A DNA stretch of 64,000 nucleotides from the NCBI RefSeq assembly GCF_003255815.1, contig NC_037668.1, positions 14,251,091-14,315,090 on the forward strand, in the 5' to 3' direction. Under the pieces are notes generated by a model that was not told the origin of the DNA, searched no databases, and worked only from the letters and a program-made list of their open reading frames with translations. This stretch comes from Theropithecus gelada. Lineage: Eukaryota > Chordata > Mammalia > Primates > Cercopithecidae. This document shows, in pieces, positions 12,250-25,400 of the stretch (positions within the stretch are counted from its first letter, which is position 1; each line of letters opens with the position of its first letter). The position numbers were made by a program, and so were the translations under genes.

Positions 12250-14920
12250 TAACTCTTATTTTTATGTCCTTGATTGGCAAAATAAGGAGTTGGCATCCTT
12301 ATGTTGGTCACACTAGTTTGTTGTGATTATACTAGTCTGTGAAATCTAAGTCTGAGAACCACTGGCCTAGTTCACAGCTTGTTATGAGGACTGAAATAAG
12401 ATACGTGAAAATATATTACTTAGATCAAGGATACCCAAACATAAGGTGTTATTTTAATCATTACCTCTAGCCATCATTTTCTGGTGGGATGTTCCTGGCC
12501 ATATATGGACACCCTGGGGTTGGAAGCTTGAACTCCATCCATTGATTTTCCATCTGTAATAGGTCTGTTCACTAAATTTTCACAAGCAAAATAAAACAGA
12601 GAATTATCTCTGAAAAAGAGAAGAGAAGTATTATTCCTTCAGTTCAGATTTCTCTCTGCTCCCATAGAATGCTTTGCTTCTCTGCTCTGACTTCCTTTAG
12701 ATTTTCACTGTTAGAGGTCAGGAAACCAAGACATTCCCCTTCACACCTCCAAAGTGTCTCTCCTTAACGGCACAGTAGGCCTGTTCCAACATCATGGGGT
12801 TGGAAAGATTGTGTCCTAAATGACAGTTTCTCTCCTTCAGTCATCACACGAAACTTTGTAACTAGACATTTTTAAAAAATACAATCTTTGCATGGCGGCT
12901 TGGAGTATAGAAAGACACCGGCTTGTTTGGCTTTGGTTTCGAAATTACTAATGAGGTGGTCAGGAGCGACTTCTTGTGTCATGGACATGTATCATGACTC
13001 TTGTGTCAAGAATTGTTGGCCTTCCAGTTTATATCTTTGATCTCATACAAAATAAGCAGTTTTGTGTCTCAGAGCAGCTGGTTGGGGATCAATTTACTAT
13101 CCTTTTTGTTATTTACCATTTTTTGCAAGTTCTTAATTTTTCTGCTGTTAGCTGTAACAAGAGGACTGAAGATCCTCGGTCTCTAGTACTCATATTACAG
13201 GAATTTAGGGATTGAAAATTTCAGATTTCAGGAGGATTACCATCAGAACCATGCACTGCTGTCTGTGGAACTCCCACTCTGTGAAGAGCTTTGTTCTGTG
13301 TTGTGATGGTTCACAAAAATGAGGCCAAAATGGTTCCTGCCCTCCAGAACCTTTTGATACTAAAGGGAGGGAAACAAGATTGGTTAACATACAGGGCTGA
13401 GAGCATGTGCTCATTACGCACATTCATGTGGGTATGTGAGTGAAATACACATACTTGTATGCTACAATACAAGTAAGGTTGTCAAAAATGAACTGATGTA
13501 TCAATGAGGGTAAGTATTAGCAAGATAGTTAAGATTAAGTAAGATATTAATAAGATAGTAAGATATTAACCAAATCTTATAGAAGTAAAGTTATTGAAAT
13601 TGCTGTTTTACCATAAAGTTTAGAATGAATTATTTGATAAGAAATGAACTTTTTCCTGGCTCTGCCACTGGTGAGCTTTATGCTTAGGCTGCTTACCTGA
13701 TTGTGATGTTTCCCACCTATTTTCCAAAAGGCAATGGGAACCACTACTACTCTTACCAGGGCAAGTACTAGACTTAACTGTAGTCTTAAGAGTTAAAAAT
13801 AGATACATGTGGCTGGGACTGAGTTGCTGGTTCTGATTCCGAGCTGCTGGTTCCCTCCCCCTCTCCATTACCCATTCCTACAAGGAACTCTTCCCAATGC
13901 CAGACCCATGACTGGGGATGCCACAGCTGCTGTCACCTTTTCAGGAGAAGAGAAGCTGCTGTAGGATGCCCTGCCTGATTGGGAGTTTATGAGGCCTCAA
14001 GAGGAGAAGCACTTTCTGGTCTCCCACAAGAAGAAGCAAACAGCTATTGTGCCTGCCCTGTCAGCACAGGCTGGACTTTGCAGATGCTTGCAATTAGTAT
14101 CCTGCCATCAGGTTCTGTCTGGCCAGACTCCAAATCACAGGTTGGAAATAGGCTTTCATGTTTAACAAATATCACTGTGATTAAAAAGCAATAGGCATAT
14201 CCCTTTAGCCCCATGAGTTCCTGGTCCTATAGCGTGGGGCATGGCCAGAAGCAGCCCAGAGCAGGATCCTCTAACATGGGCTCTTGCCCTGGTCTGATGG
14301 CAGTGATGAGTAAATTTTACAACTCTAGAGATGTTCAAGCTGGAGGAACAATCGTTTTTCATTGAGGTGGAAGTTTTGCTCATTCTTTATAGGTTACAGG
14401 TTTGCACTGGATGAATGACCCAGTTGCAAGCAGCTCCTTGTCAGCTCAATGCCATTTCCATTAGCCATTGCTGTGCTAGAGGCATTATATACTATCATGT
14501 TTAATGATATTTTTTCTATAGACCAAATTTCTAACTCTATTAAAACAGCCATATACTACAGACCCTGAAACATTTTCATTCCGTAGGACACTTAAAGTGT
14601 CCTAGAAGACCTTCCTCATCCTGTGACATGATTCCTTCCCAAAGCATTCTCTCTGTTCTTCGGATTTAAAAGAGTAATAGTAAAAATATACTGCCCTCAA
14701 TGTGTAAAGCTATTAATAAGAGTTTCCAGATTTCAACCTAGAGAAGAGGAAACATAAATTAAGAGCACAGAAGTCAGAGAATTGTGTAGCTCTGATTGCA
14801 GGCAGTTTATCTCAATGGCGTAGTGGGAAGAACCCAGCCTTTGTGATCAAGCGAACAGAACTGCTGCTATTTAGCTGTCTAATCTTGGACAATATATTTA
14901 GCCTCTCTGAGCCTCAGATT
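12250..14920. other. No gene seen; probable GJA8 intron
   Basis: Unique-looking, moderately AT-rich sequence without recognisable exons or young repeats. A short series of taagatatta repeats lies at 13530-13570, and a near-perfect palindrome lies at 14584-14604. Confidence 0.5.
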
Positions 14921-14922
14921 TA

Positions 14923-14931
<9 letters not shown>

Positions 14932-14956
<25 letters not shown>

Positions 14957-15244
14957 CTTTGAGACAGGGTCTTTCTCTGTTGCCCAGGATGGAGTATGGT
15001 GGCACAAATCAGGGTTCACTGCAACCTTGACCTCCCAGGCTCAAGCAATCCTCCTGGCTCAGCCTTCCAAGTAACTGGGAACACAGGAATGCACCACCAA
15101 GCCCAGCTAATTTTTGAAGTTTTTTGTAGAGATGGGGTTTCACTGTGTTGCCCAGGCTAGTCTTGATCTTCTAGGCTCAAGTGATTCTCTTGCCTCGGCT
15201 TCCCAAAGTTCTAGGATTACAGGCATGAGCCACTGTGCCCGGCC
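14932..15244 (-). repeat. Alu (full length)
   Basis: A minus-strand Alu preceded by a ttttc-repeat form of its tail at 14932-14960. It ends at gtgcccggcc near 15244. Similar bases, cctcagattt and ccttcagttt, lie on the two sides and fit a diverged target duplication. Confidence 0.92.
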
Positions 15245-16001
15245 TTCAGTTTTCTTTTTTGTTGGAATCAAGTTAGTTAACAAATACTTACCAAGTTCTT
15301 ACTGTGTGCTGGGCTGTATGTCAGGCATTGAGTACATAGCAGTAAATAAGATAGGCGTGACTCCTGCCCTCATGGAAATTACAGTCTAGCCGAATCAAGT
15401 TAAATGAAATAATATGTCAAAGTTCTTTCCCAAAGTTGATATTCAATAAATGCTAATCCTCTTCCACTTCCCTTCAAATATATGATCATTATATATTCTG
15501 ACACAGTCAAACACAAGGTGGCCACAGACAATTTCATACATACAAGAATTTTGTTGGGAGCCCAGACACCCATAGTATAAGATAATTCTTCAGTATTATG
15601 TCTCACGAAACTTAGATCAGTGTGTGGTCTTGATTTAAATCCATGTAACCAAGGATTTCTATTTATGGTCAACAATGAATCCTTATTTTTGGTGGAGTTT
15701 AAGGAATTATACAGATATTGCCTCACTGATGCTTTCAGACCATTTGTGAAGTGAATGAGAATAGGTATTATTATTATTAAACCCACTTCACAGATGAGGA
15801 AGCGAATGGAAGCAGATTCTTTGGGGCCTCCTTTGTTCTCTAGTCCTAGTCTGCACAGAGGAAGCACTGGATAGACGCTGTTTGCACATTGACTGTTCCG
15901 GCAACTTGGAAAGGAGAGGTACCCCGCGTTAGCAAAAACAGATATTGACTCAGGGTTGCACCGAGGCCGCTCAGTTCTTGCCTTCTCCCTCATTTCTTCA
16001 G

Positions 16002-17320
16002 GTGGGTGAGAAATGGGCGACTGGAGTTTCCTGGGGAACATCTTGGAGGAGGTGAATGAGCACTCCACTGTCATCGGCAGAGTCTGGCTCACCGTGCTTT
16101 TCATCTTCCGGATCCTCATCCTTGGCACGGCCGCGGAGTTCGTGTGGGGGGATGAGCAATCCGACTTCGTGTGCAACACCCAACAGCCTGGCTGCGAGAA
16201 CGTCTGCTACGACGAGGCCTTTCCCATCTCCCACATCCGCCTCTGGGTGCTGCAGATCATCTTCGTCTCCACCCCGTCCCTGATGTACGTCGGGCATGCG
16301 GTGCACTACGTCCGCATGGAGGAGAAGCGCAAAAGCCGTGAGGCAGAGGAGCTGGGCCAGCAGGCGGGGGCTAACGGCGGTGAGAGGGGGCCCCTCAGCC
16401 CGGACCAGGGCAACGTCAAGAAGAGCAGCGGCAGCAAAGGCACCAAGAAGTTCCGGCTGGAGGGGACCCTGCTGAGGACCTACATTTGTCACATCATCTT
16501 CAAGACCCTCTTTGAAGTGGGCTTCATCGTGGGCCACTACTTCCTGTACGGGTTCCGGATCCTGCCTCTGTACCGCTGCAGCCGGTGGCCCTGCCCCAAT
16601 GTGGTGGACTGCTTTGTGTCCCGGCCCACGGAGAAGACCATCTTCATCCTGTTCATGTTGTCTGTGGCCTCTGTGTCCCTCTTCCTCAATGTGATGGAGT
16701 TGGGCCACCTGGGCCTGAAGGGGATCCGGTCTGCTTTCAAGAGGCCCGTCGAGCAGCCCCTGGGGGAGATTCCTGAGAAATCCCTCCACTCCATTGCTGT
16801 CTCCTCCATCCAGAAAGCCAAGGGCTATCAGCTCCTAGAAGAAGAGAAAATAGTTTCCCACTATTTCCCCTTGACCGAGGTTGGGATGGTGGAGACTGCC
16901 AAGCCTTTCAATCAGTTCGAGGAGAAGATCACCACAGGACCCCTGGAGGACTTGTCCCGGGGCTACCAAGAGACACTGCCTTCCTACGCTCAGGTGGGGG
17001 CGCAGGAAGTGGAAGGCGAGGGGCCACCTGCAGAGGAGGGAGCTGAACCCGAGGTGGGAGAGAAGAAGCCGGAAGAAGAGAGGCTGACCACGGAGGAGCA
17101 GGAGAAGGAGGCTGTGCCAGAGGGGGAGGAAGTAGAGACCCCCGGAGTGGGGAAGGAGGGTGAAAAAGAAGAGCTGCAGTCGGAGAAGGTGTCAAAGCAA
17201 GGGCTGCCAGCTGAGAAGACGCCTTCACTCTGTCAAGAGCTGACAACAGATGAGGCCAGACCCCTGAGCAGGCTGAGCCAAGCCAGCAGCCGAGCCAGGT
17301 CAGATGATCTAACCGTATGA
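16002..17320 (+). CDS. GJA8: GJA8, connexin 50, lens gap-junction protein
   Basis: The coding exon of connexin 50, complete from ATG 16013 to TGA 17318-17320 (435 residues). A pyrimidine-rich acceptor ending at 16001 precedes it, as expected for a connexin whose whole reading frame sits in exon 2. Six subunits form a hemichannel that docks between lens fibre cells. Membrane segments lie at about residues 23-43, 76-97, 157-178 and 207-227. The first extracellular loop has cysteines 54, 61 and 65 (CX6CX3C) and the second has 189, 194 and 200 (CX4CX5C), the diagnostic docking-loop pattern. The tail is rich in Glu and Lys and ends SDDLTV, a PDZ-type ligand. Against the 433-residue human protein as remembered, it has six more residues in the cytoplasmic loop (about 125-130) and lacks four before residue 294. 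No disruption is seen, so it should be functional. Confidence 0.97.
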
Positions 17321-17930
17321 AGTGATGCCAAAGGAAAAAAAAAAACGCCCAAGCTTACATAGGGCAAGATGAAAGGAAAAGGTGCCAACATGATCTGAAT
17401 CTTGTCTCCTGCCCTCGCCCCAGCCCCTGATTAGACAGGCACTGCAGCGGGGCGGTGCATGCCACGCAACTAGGAAACAGTCTTTCCCACATCCAACATA
17501 AGGGCTACCAAGATAAACCCATCGACCCACTAAAGTTCCCCAGTCGCATAGGACTGACCCCTTCCTCCAACCCCAACAGCTATGGGGTACTCTTCTTTCA
17601 TCCCCATTTCTCCGTAGAAACCCTTACATCAGAATTGGGGTTGCCTCATAGCCGTTTACCAGTCTTGTCTCAAGCTCACTAAGCCAGAATCTATCATCCC
17701 AGCGTTTCTGAAGCAAATACCATGTGACCATATTTCAGGGATCCACACTCAAAAGCCTACAAAATACAGACAGGTGACTTAAGTTGCAAAGCAGGCCTGT
17801 TCTAATGCAAGGGAGAGAATGGGGCTGTGAAAGTTGGAGAGCAGGGGGAGCTACTGCTCACTTCCAGACAATGAGTACCATGAAGTGTTACCTGGTCTTT
17901 CTGATTTTTCAAGGGAAGCCAGAAATCCAA
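17321..17930 (+). other. GJA8: GJA8 3' untranslated region and downstream
   Basis: Sequence after the stop codon begins with an A-run at about 17335-17345. No canonical AATAAA was recognised before the Alu at 17932, so the cleavage site is unknown. No further coding sequence is seen. Confidence 0.4.
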
Positions 17931-17931
17931 C

Positions 17932-18222
17932 TTTTTTTTTTTTTTTTAGACAGACTCTCTGTTGCCCAGGCTGGGGTGCAGTGGCACAATCTCAGCTCAC
18001 TGCAGCCTCAACCTCCCAGGCTCAAGTAATCCTCTCACCTTAGCCTTACAAGTAGCTGGGACTATAGGTGCACACCACCACACCTGGCTAATTTTTGTAT
18101 TTTTTGTAGAGATGGGGTTTCACCATGTTGCCTAGGCTGGTCTCAAACTCCTGGGTTCAAGTGATCCACCTCCCTCAGCCTCCCATAATGCTAGGATTAC
18201 AGGTGTACACCACCATGCCTGG
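17932..18222 (-). repeat. Alu (full length)
   Basis: A minus-strand Alu with T-run 17932-17947 and reversed 5' end at caccatgcctggcc. The flanking gaaatccaa and gaaatctaa are a slightly diverged target duplication. Confidence 0.92.
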
Positions 18223-18224
18223 CC

Positions 18225-21200
18225 CATGAAATCTAAATTTTAATTGAAATTTTCAAAACTGTTAATGTTGGCAACTAAATTTTAAATACAACATGTAGGC
18301 CAAATTAAATATGTGCAAGCCACATTTAACCTGTGAGGCACCAATTTGCATTATCAGCTTATGCTAATTAGCCCAGCTTTCCTATGGAATTGGTCTTATT
18401 ATTTATGGTCTCAACTTGTTTCAGTAGCTCCCAAACCTTATTTCACTACTTTAGAGTGTTTTGTTTAAATCATCAGTCCAGGAGATATCTACAGTTCTCA
18501 CTGACCATTTTTCTGGGTTATTGTAGCCCCTGGATTCTGAAGCAATAATATGCTTTGTATTGGTGGGAATTCTGCCCTGGGTACCATCAGAGAAACAGAG
18601 CAAGTTGCCAAACCTCTCTCTTTGAAATCAAAAGGCTTTGAGGCCTGATCGTAGTTTTTTTTTTTTTTTTTTTTTTTTTTCCCTGAAAGCAAAGAAGATC
18701 CTTTCTTTACTCCCTTCTTGCATCATCAGTGCTCAGCCTAAAAGCTATACCTCTTTTCATTAGGGACTAGAAGCAAGCCCAGTTTTGAGCTGGAGGACAC
18801 CTGCTCACAGGTGTGTCCTGGGAAGAGGCAGCTCTCAGGCCTTGTTCAGGCATGAGATCAAAAGGGCCATCAGAGTGGTGCCAGAGGGAGCCTCTCACAA
18901 AGTGGGTGCTCACACAGCTAGGATCCCAAAGTGGAGTCTCAGGCGAAGCTTCATCCCTGGAAAAGACACAGAGGCTAAAGGGAACAAGAAGAATCTTGAA
19001 GGGCTCCAGTCCTCATACTCCCACAACTCACCCTCCTCAAACACAGAGTCTATTCAGGGGGAATCCTCATGTACACGTACATATTTCGTAACAGGAGCAA
19101 TTTTACCCTCAGCCAATCGATTTCCAGAGCAGGGAGAGAAAACTAAGATGGTTCACCTAAACCAACACGATGCTTCATGGACTGCAGTGCCAAAGATCGG
19201 GTTGGAGGTATAGAAACCAAGTTGACGTGGCAGGGACCTAGACAGGAGACCAGCAAGGGACCCAAAAGAGGCACTTAGAAAAACTGCCTTTGTTGTATCT
19301 TCCCAACCCCAATCAGCACCATCTCAAAGTATTGCAATCCCCTTTGCTGCCCTCTGGTTACCACCTTCCTTTTAAGATATTCATTCAAGATATACTTTTC
19401 CAAAGCAGGCCTTTTCCAAAACTATTCCTCCCCCTTGACAAAATGTCCATTCCTTGGTGACCCATTCTAAAGCAAAATAGTCTAAAAATTAAATTCATTC
19501 TAAAGTTTATTTGTTTGGTAACTACTCCCGGGAAAATTGCATTTAAAAGAGAAAGACCTAGGTAACCCAAAGTAACAAACCTTCAGTGGAAGGATGTTGA
19601 ATAGAAGAGGTATGTTTATCTTGGAGACGCGTGACTTTCTGGCTACTGCTTGATCTTATCCCTAGCAGGCAACCTTATTCCACACAGACCTTCTCCTATA
19701 TGGTGAGACGATGAAGAAAATCTGAGGCCTGAGAACCAGAGAGTGCATCCTTGACCCTAATGGCTGCACTATTGCTCCTATAGTTTTGTTCCTGAAGACG
19801 CATTTTAGGAAGAGCCTTATGAATAGCTTGATCATTACCAGAATAAAGTGTCTATCTCAACTAGAGTCTAATACAAAAAAGAAAAGAAAAAGAAAAACAA
19901 TATCCTGTTCTAAGTAAAACTGCTGTTTGGTACCAGTTGTAGAAATGTGGGCTGCTGGTCTCCTTATCTCAGGTGAGACATAAATTTGTGAGTGAGTGTC
20001 TTTCCTCAGATGAAGCAGCATCCTGCTTCCATGCACATACCCACACTGTCCCCACATTTTCCCTCTTAGTCTTCCCAATAAAAGAAGAAGCCTATTTAGG
20101 AAGAAACAGACACAGGCATCAAGGGGCTGCATTTTTTTTTTTCTATTTCTGCCAATTAGTAGCTCTGTCATTATTGTGCCTTGAGCTCTCTGTACTTCAG
20201 TTTTCTGTCTACAAACTAGAGCTGGCATTTGCCACCTACCTACGTCCAGGGGTGTCGTAAAGATTGAGTTGGCTGCCAAGCATGAAGCCTGCTGAGTGGT
20301 GCCATTCCCTGAGAGATTCCTCCAACAGCAGTGAGACTGGGAACAAGGGCAAGTGGATGGTTTCCATCTGTCCCCCCAACCTGCCTCCTAGTTAGCTGGT
20401 GAGTTTCTCAACATGAAATAGACACTCTAGAGATCAGTTTTCTCAGAAGAGATTCAAAACAGAATCTTAACCCCATATGTTTAGTAGGAACCTGAGGCTC
20501 ATTGACCTTAAGAAATGATTGGAGACAGATTGCCAATTACTTTCATCCTCTGAGAAAGAGGTCCCATCTTAAGCTGCCACACAAATGCAGCCAGTTTCCA
20601 TTCAGAAGCAGCTGCATGTCTGTGGTAGTCCTTACTCTAGGCAGCTGCACCCCTCAGCATCTGTTTTGAGGCATATAATTATGACTACTCAGGATTATAA
20701 TCCCCATGGGCTTCATTATGTCCAGATTTCATTTCTACTCCTAGTCGGTCCCTTGTTAGATAAAAACCCTTGGGCACATGGACCTACCAATAAAAAGATG
20801 CATTAGACAATGGGACATCAGTAGTACAGCTCCTTCCAGAGGAAAAGGGCTAAGCACTTGAGAGCAGTTCTAACACCACTATCAGGGGAGATCTGTGACC
20901 AAGGATAGAGGTACTCAAAGTTCAGTGAGAAAGGTTTGAGCCTGGCTGTGTAAACCCTGGCCTAGTGTTTTGGGCGTTGTAAAAAAACAAAAAAAATCCT
21001 GTCTGCTTTTCACCATGTCTTTGTCCCCTGCCACACAGGGGAAGCATCCAGTACAGCATTGGACAGATATTCCTGAAGGTCTGTGTGACCTGGGGACCTA
21101 CAAAGAACACTGCCATTCAAGTCAGGGGTGTTGACTGCCCCTCCTGACTCTGCGTATGCCAAATGCCACTTACCTGCTCTATGAGACAATTTTTTCTATG

Positions 21201-23330
21201 TTAATTGAGGATGATAAGTTCTGCCCCTCCTTCGCAAGATGTTATAGGTCTTTTAAAAGCTCACTTATTTGGAAATAAATGGAAAAGAAAGAAGCCATCA
21301 TCAAAATTTGTAAGTCCATATTGTAAAAGGTATACTGAAGCAGTGACAGTCATCACTTTCAAATACTGCGTAGATTGTTCACTAAGATACTGATAAAAAG
21401 TGAGCCAATAACTAAAATAAGGGAAATAAATTTGGAGGGGCAGCAGGCAGTCTTGAATTCCTAAGAATTACGGTACAAAAAAAGAAGAATGTCTTTAATC
21501 ACTCAAGAATTGGCTGCCAAAAGAGATGCTAAAGGTACTCGGCTTACTAGAGCTCACATACGGAGAAGCGTCAACCCCTGAGACAATCTCTGACTCATGG
21601 CAGAAGGGGCTCCATGGCTACGGAAAAAGCTGCATGCAAGAACTCTTCAGTCCAGGCCATGTGGAAGGCCTAGGAGAAGCCTGATACAAACCGCTGCTCC
21701 TCTCCAGTTCCTGAGAAGGGTCAATAGGCATGCTCTAATTAAGAATGGGAACACCAGCCCAACTGCATGTCCCATTCCATTCCCCCAACCTCCTCTTCTC
21801 TCATTTCCCTGACCATGATTTACCGTCTATGCATATCATGTGCAAATGATTGCACAACCCAACTTAGCAAAGTTTAGATGAGAAAGGTTTGCCTGATTGG
21901 AAGAAAAACTCTTCTGCGTGTAAATACAATCTGTAAAACTAGTTAAGTGTGTACCTAGAAATGATAGCAAAATAGGCAGGGAGACTTTCCCCTTTTGCAA
22001 GTATTGTATTATAACTAAATATGTACTTGGGGAAGGGAGGAGAAAAAGGAAACAAAATTCTCAGTTCAGCGGTTGAGTAAGAGGAAAGAAAAACTTTTAT
22101 GAAAGACAGTTCATTCTCCACTGCCCTAGACATTGCGGCTCCCAGAGCCAGGAAAAAGTGGTATTCAGCACTGGCAGTAGCCACCAAGTTGCAGTGGGAT
22201 ATCCCATAGCCTCCAGCGCCACTGCTTTCTGGAAGTTCTACAGAGCAGACAAAGAAGATTCTAAAAGAATTCATAAGGTTGCCTGAAGGGAAAAGTAGAT
22301 GGCCCCATGGCCTTTTTCTGCAACTTTTTCACCTATGAAACAAAGTGGTAAAGACTCAGTTTGTTATGAAGCACATTCATAACAAACTTCCTGGGGAAAT
22401 CTCTGGCAAAAGAGAGAGGCATTATTGGGATGGTGGTCCTGTATTCTCCAACCTTCCACATTCTTGTGTCAGAGCTAATAGTCGTGTGTTAGACTGTTAT
22501 AAAACAAAATTAACTTGACTTTTCACCATCTTTGTTTTTTCTTTTTCCGTGTCAGCTCAACTAGACTGTGAAGAGACTGCCTCAGTTTCTAGTTATTTTT
22601 CCTTTGGAGTTGAGGGCCTAGAAAACAAGGGGAGTGGGGTAAAGTGGGTGAGGGTGGTATGTTAGTAAGTGTTCCACCACCAGCTCTCTCCAGGGCAAAG
22701 AAGGCCAACTTTGTAGTATTTGCCAATTTCCTTGGTATAAATTTTCCCACTGCCACCAATTTCAAGCTACCAACATAATGTCACTGAACGCAGAGCTGGG
22801 AAGACGTGCAGTAGCATAACATAATAAAGTTTTCCACCATACGATGGATGTATACCATTCAGTAGGTATAAATAACCTCAAGAACATAGATGATAGTAAA
22901 ATAATTAGGAAGTGATTAGCTTTGAATATTTATTACCTTTGTGTTTCATATCTTTTTTGTTTAAATTCATATAACTTAACTGTTAATAATGACTGTTCTT
23001 AACAAATGACTCACAGAATTCCTGAAAATTTAGCAAATGACTCTTGTCAACCAGTACAAACCAGCTCCAACACACCACTGGGTGGGATGGAAGAGAATCC
23101 GATTCAGAAAGAGCATGAAAACTTTCTTGATCAATTGAGATTAGGTCCATTTTTTCCCCCTCTCTTTCACTATACAAATCTCAAGAAAAAATAAAAGATG
23201 TATTTGTTTGGACTATGGAAAGGTACAATAGAATGATATTTGTTCTCTTCCATGTCAATGAGAACTACGGAAAGAGTTAAATTTGTTCATTACAGGTAAA
23301 AATAAACTGATAACAAAATAAAATTAGCCA
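18225..23330. other. Gene-free stretch downstream of GJA8
   Basis: Apart from a T-run at 18655-18680 no feature could be assigned. The frames of up to 142 codons (for example 18785-19213) have no family resemblance and no exon signals. The stretch is probably intergenic. Confidence 0.5.
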
Positions 23331-24350
23331 AAAGCTTCTGTCTGGGATTCATCATGTCACTTCTCTGCTCAAATTCCTTCAATAGTTCTTCATTGCTTAC
23401 CCAATAAATTCTAGATTTTTTAAAACATTACTTACGAAGCCCTTTGTTACTGACTCCAACTCACCTAGAGACTATGTCTGTTTTTAACTGACCAGAATCT
23501 ATTCTCCTTCTTTTATAATTTCCATTTCACCTATGGGAAACATCCTTCCTCAATTAGATGTAGTCTTAGTGAACCCTTAGTCATGTTAACCCAACATCCC
23601 CTGGTAAAGGGTCAGGTTTTTTGACCCAAATGGGTCAGTCAGACACTCTCTCCCTGGAATGTGAATCTTGAATAAGAGTAATAAAGAAACTGAAAATCGG
23701 TTGGAATTAATTTATCTTGGCAGAAGCTCCGGAAGAAAAATTCACAATTAGTTTCTGCTTACCTAGATTTCCAGGAGATGTTTGGCTCCACATTTTTCAG
23801 ATGATGGTTCTTCAGCCTTTCTTCAATTTGCTAAGCTACCTCAGAGTTCCTTTTTTTCTAATTTAACACAGCCAAAATCATCTCCGTTGCTTGCCAGCAC
23901 AACCCAACTAGTACACCACCTTTCTAGCCTCACCTCCCACATTCATCTACCCATACCTGTGCCCCAGCCTTACAGAACCATTGGCCACTCCCCAGTATGG
24001 ACAGTCCTGGCAGATCATGATGAATGTCATGTTGTTTCAGGACTCTGTGCTCTGTCCTGCCTTTTTCCTACAGTCAGCTTCTTCTCATCCTATGAGAGTC
24101 AGCTCAGTTGTCTTTCTCTTTATGAAATTTTACAAACTTCCCAAGAAAAGTCAGTTGCCCCCACCTCTGTGGTCCCTCAGTACTTTTGTGCCCTTCTATC
24201 ATAGCACTTACCAAATTGTTGTATTTACTTGCTTTTCTCCCATCTGACTGCAAGCAACTTTAGGACAGAGATTTTATCCTATATCGCTGAATATTCAGTA
24301 CTTAGCACAGTGCCTGGAACATTGTATGTTTGCTGAATTAATGAATGATT
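23330..24350 (+). repeat. Old L2 fragments
   Basis: Two blocks, about 23330-23460 and 24190-24350, carry L2 3'-region patterns (cttctctgctcaaattcctt; then agcacagtgcctggaacattg and gctgaattaatgaatg). The sequence between them is less certain. Confidence 0.45.
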
Positions 24351-24545
24351 ACTGAGACATCTCCCAGGACAGGAAGCAGATAACCAGCCAAGCACTCCCC
24401 AGCAATAGAGCAAGCTGACACCACACAGGCATATATCTGAGGAAAAGGTTCCCTGAAAGTCCCAGGAGTTCCAGGCTTGAAAGAAAGCAAACTTTCTTTG
24501 TCATAAATAAAGGAAGAAAAAGGTATTTTTCATATGAATTACTGG

Positions 24546-24655
24546 ATGTTGTCACCTAGAGCAACCCCAGAAGCCACATATTAAAGATAGTGTCCTTATG
24601 TTAAAGACGCTGTCACCCAGAGCAACCTTGGAAGCCATGTTATGAAGGTGTCAGT
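24546..24655 (+). repeat. Diverged tandem duplication of about 55 bp
   Basis: The series tgtcacctagagcaacc...gaagccac at about 24549 recurs as tgtcacccagagcaacc...gaagccat at about 24610, with similar spacers. The two units differ at several places, so the duplication is not recent. Confidence 0.65.
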
Positions 24656-24984
24656 CAGTTTTTGAACAGTTGTGGATCAGAGGGCTTCCCACCCTGCCAA
24701 TTCCCATTAATTGGACTTTTAGACCTTACATGAGATGAAAAGTAAACTTTTATTGTATTAATCCACTCAGATGTCAAGATTTATCTGTTATAGTATCTAG
24801 CATTATCTATTTACAGAAATTGGTACATTGAGGTTAGGTGTGATTGTAACAAAACCTAAATATGTGGCTTAACAGTCAGCGAGTGATAAAAAACAAAAAT
24901 CAAAACCTACAAAGATGGAGACCCAGGTTTGTACTATGCAAATATTTAATAAAAATATTACCTATGATGACTTGTGTATTTGTT

Positions 24985-25400
24985 GTATATTGCTGTGTAA
25001 CAAATCACTCCAAAACTTAGTGAGTTAAAACAACAAGCATATCTTATTCCTCACAGTTTCTGTAGGTCAGAAATCCTAGAGCAGCTTGGGTGGGGTCTCT
25101 CGGAAGATTGCAGTCAAGTATAGGTGGGACCTTCAGTTATCAGAGGTTTGACTGGGATGGTAGGATCCACTCATTCACACGTCTGCACGACTACCAAGTT
25201 AATGCTGGCAAGTTAGTTTCTCTCCACTTGGGCCCTTGCATGGGGCTGCTTGAGTGTCCTTATGACCCAGTAGCTGGTTTCCCCCAGAGAAATTGATTCA
25301 AGAGACCAAAGCAGAAACTTCAATGTCTTTTATGACCTAAACTTGGAAGTTGTGTACCATCGGTTCCACCATATTCTGTTGGTCATTTTCTCTCAGACTG
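24985..25400. repeat. Ancient interspersed repeat, family not assigned
   Basis: The stretch beginning ttgctgtgtaacaaatcact and running through cacagtttctgtaggtcag is a familiar medium-reiterated mammalian repeat. I could not name its family with confidence. There is no coding content. Confidence 0.4.

Noticed and set aside
15400..16789. Minus-strand frames of 259 and 263 codons across the GJA8 start
   Set aside because: They are antisense shadows of the GC-rich connexin coding exon and its flank; no recognisable domain.
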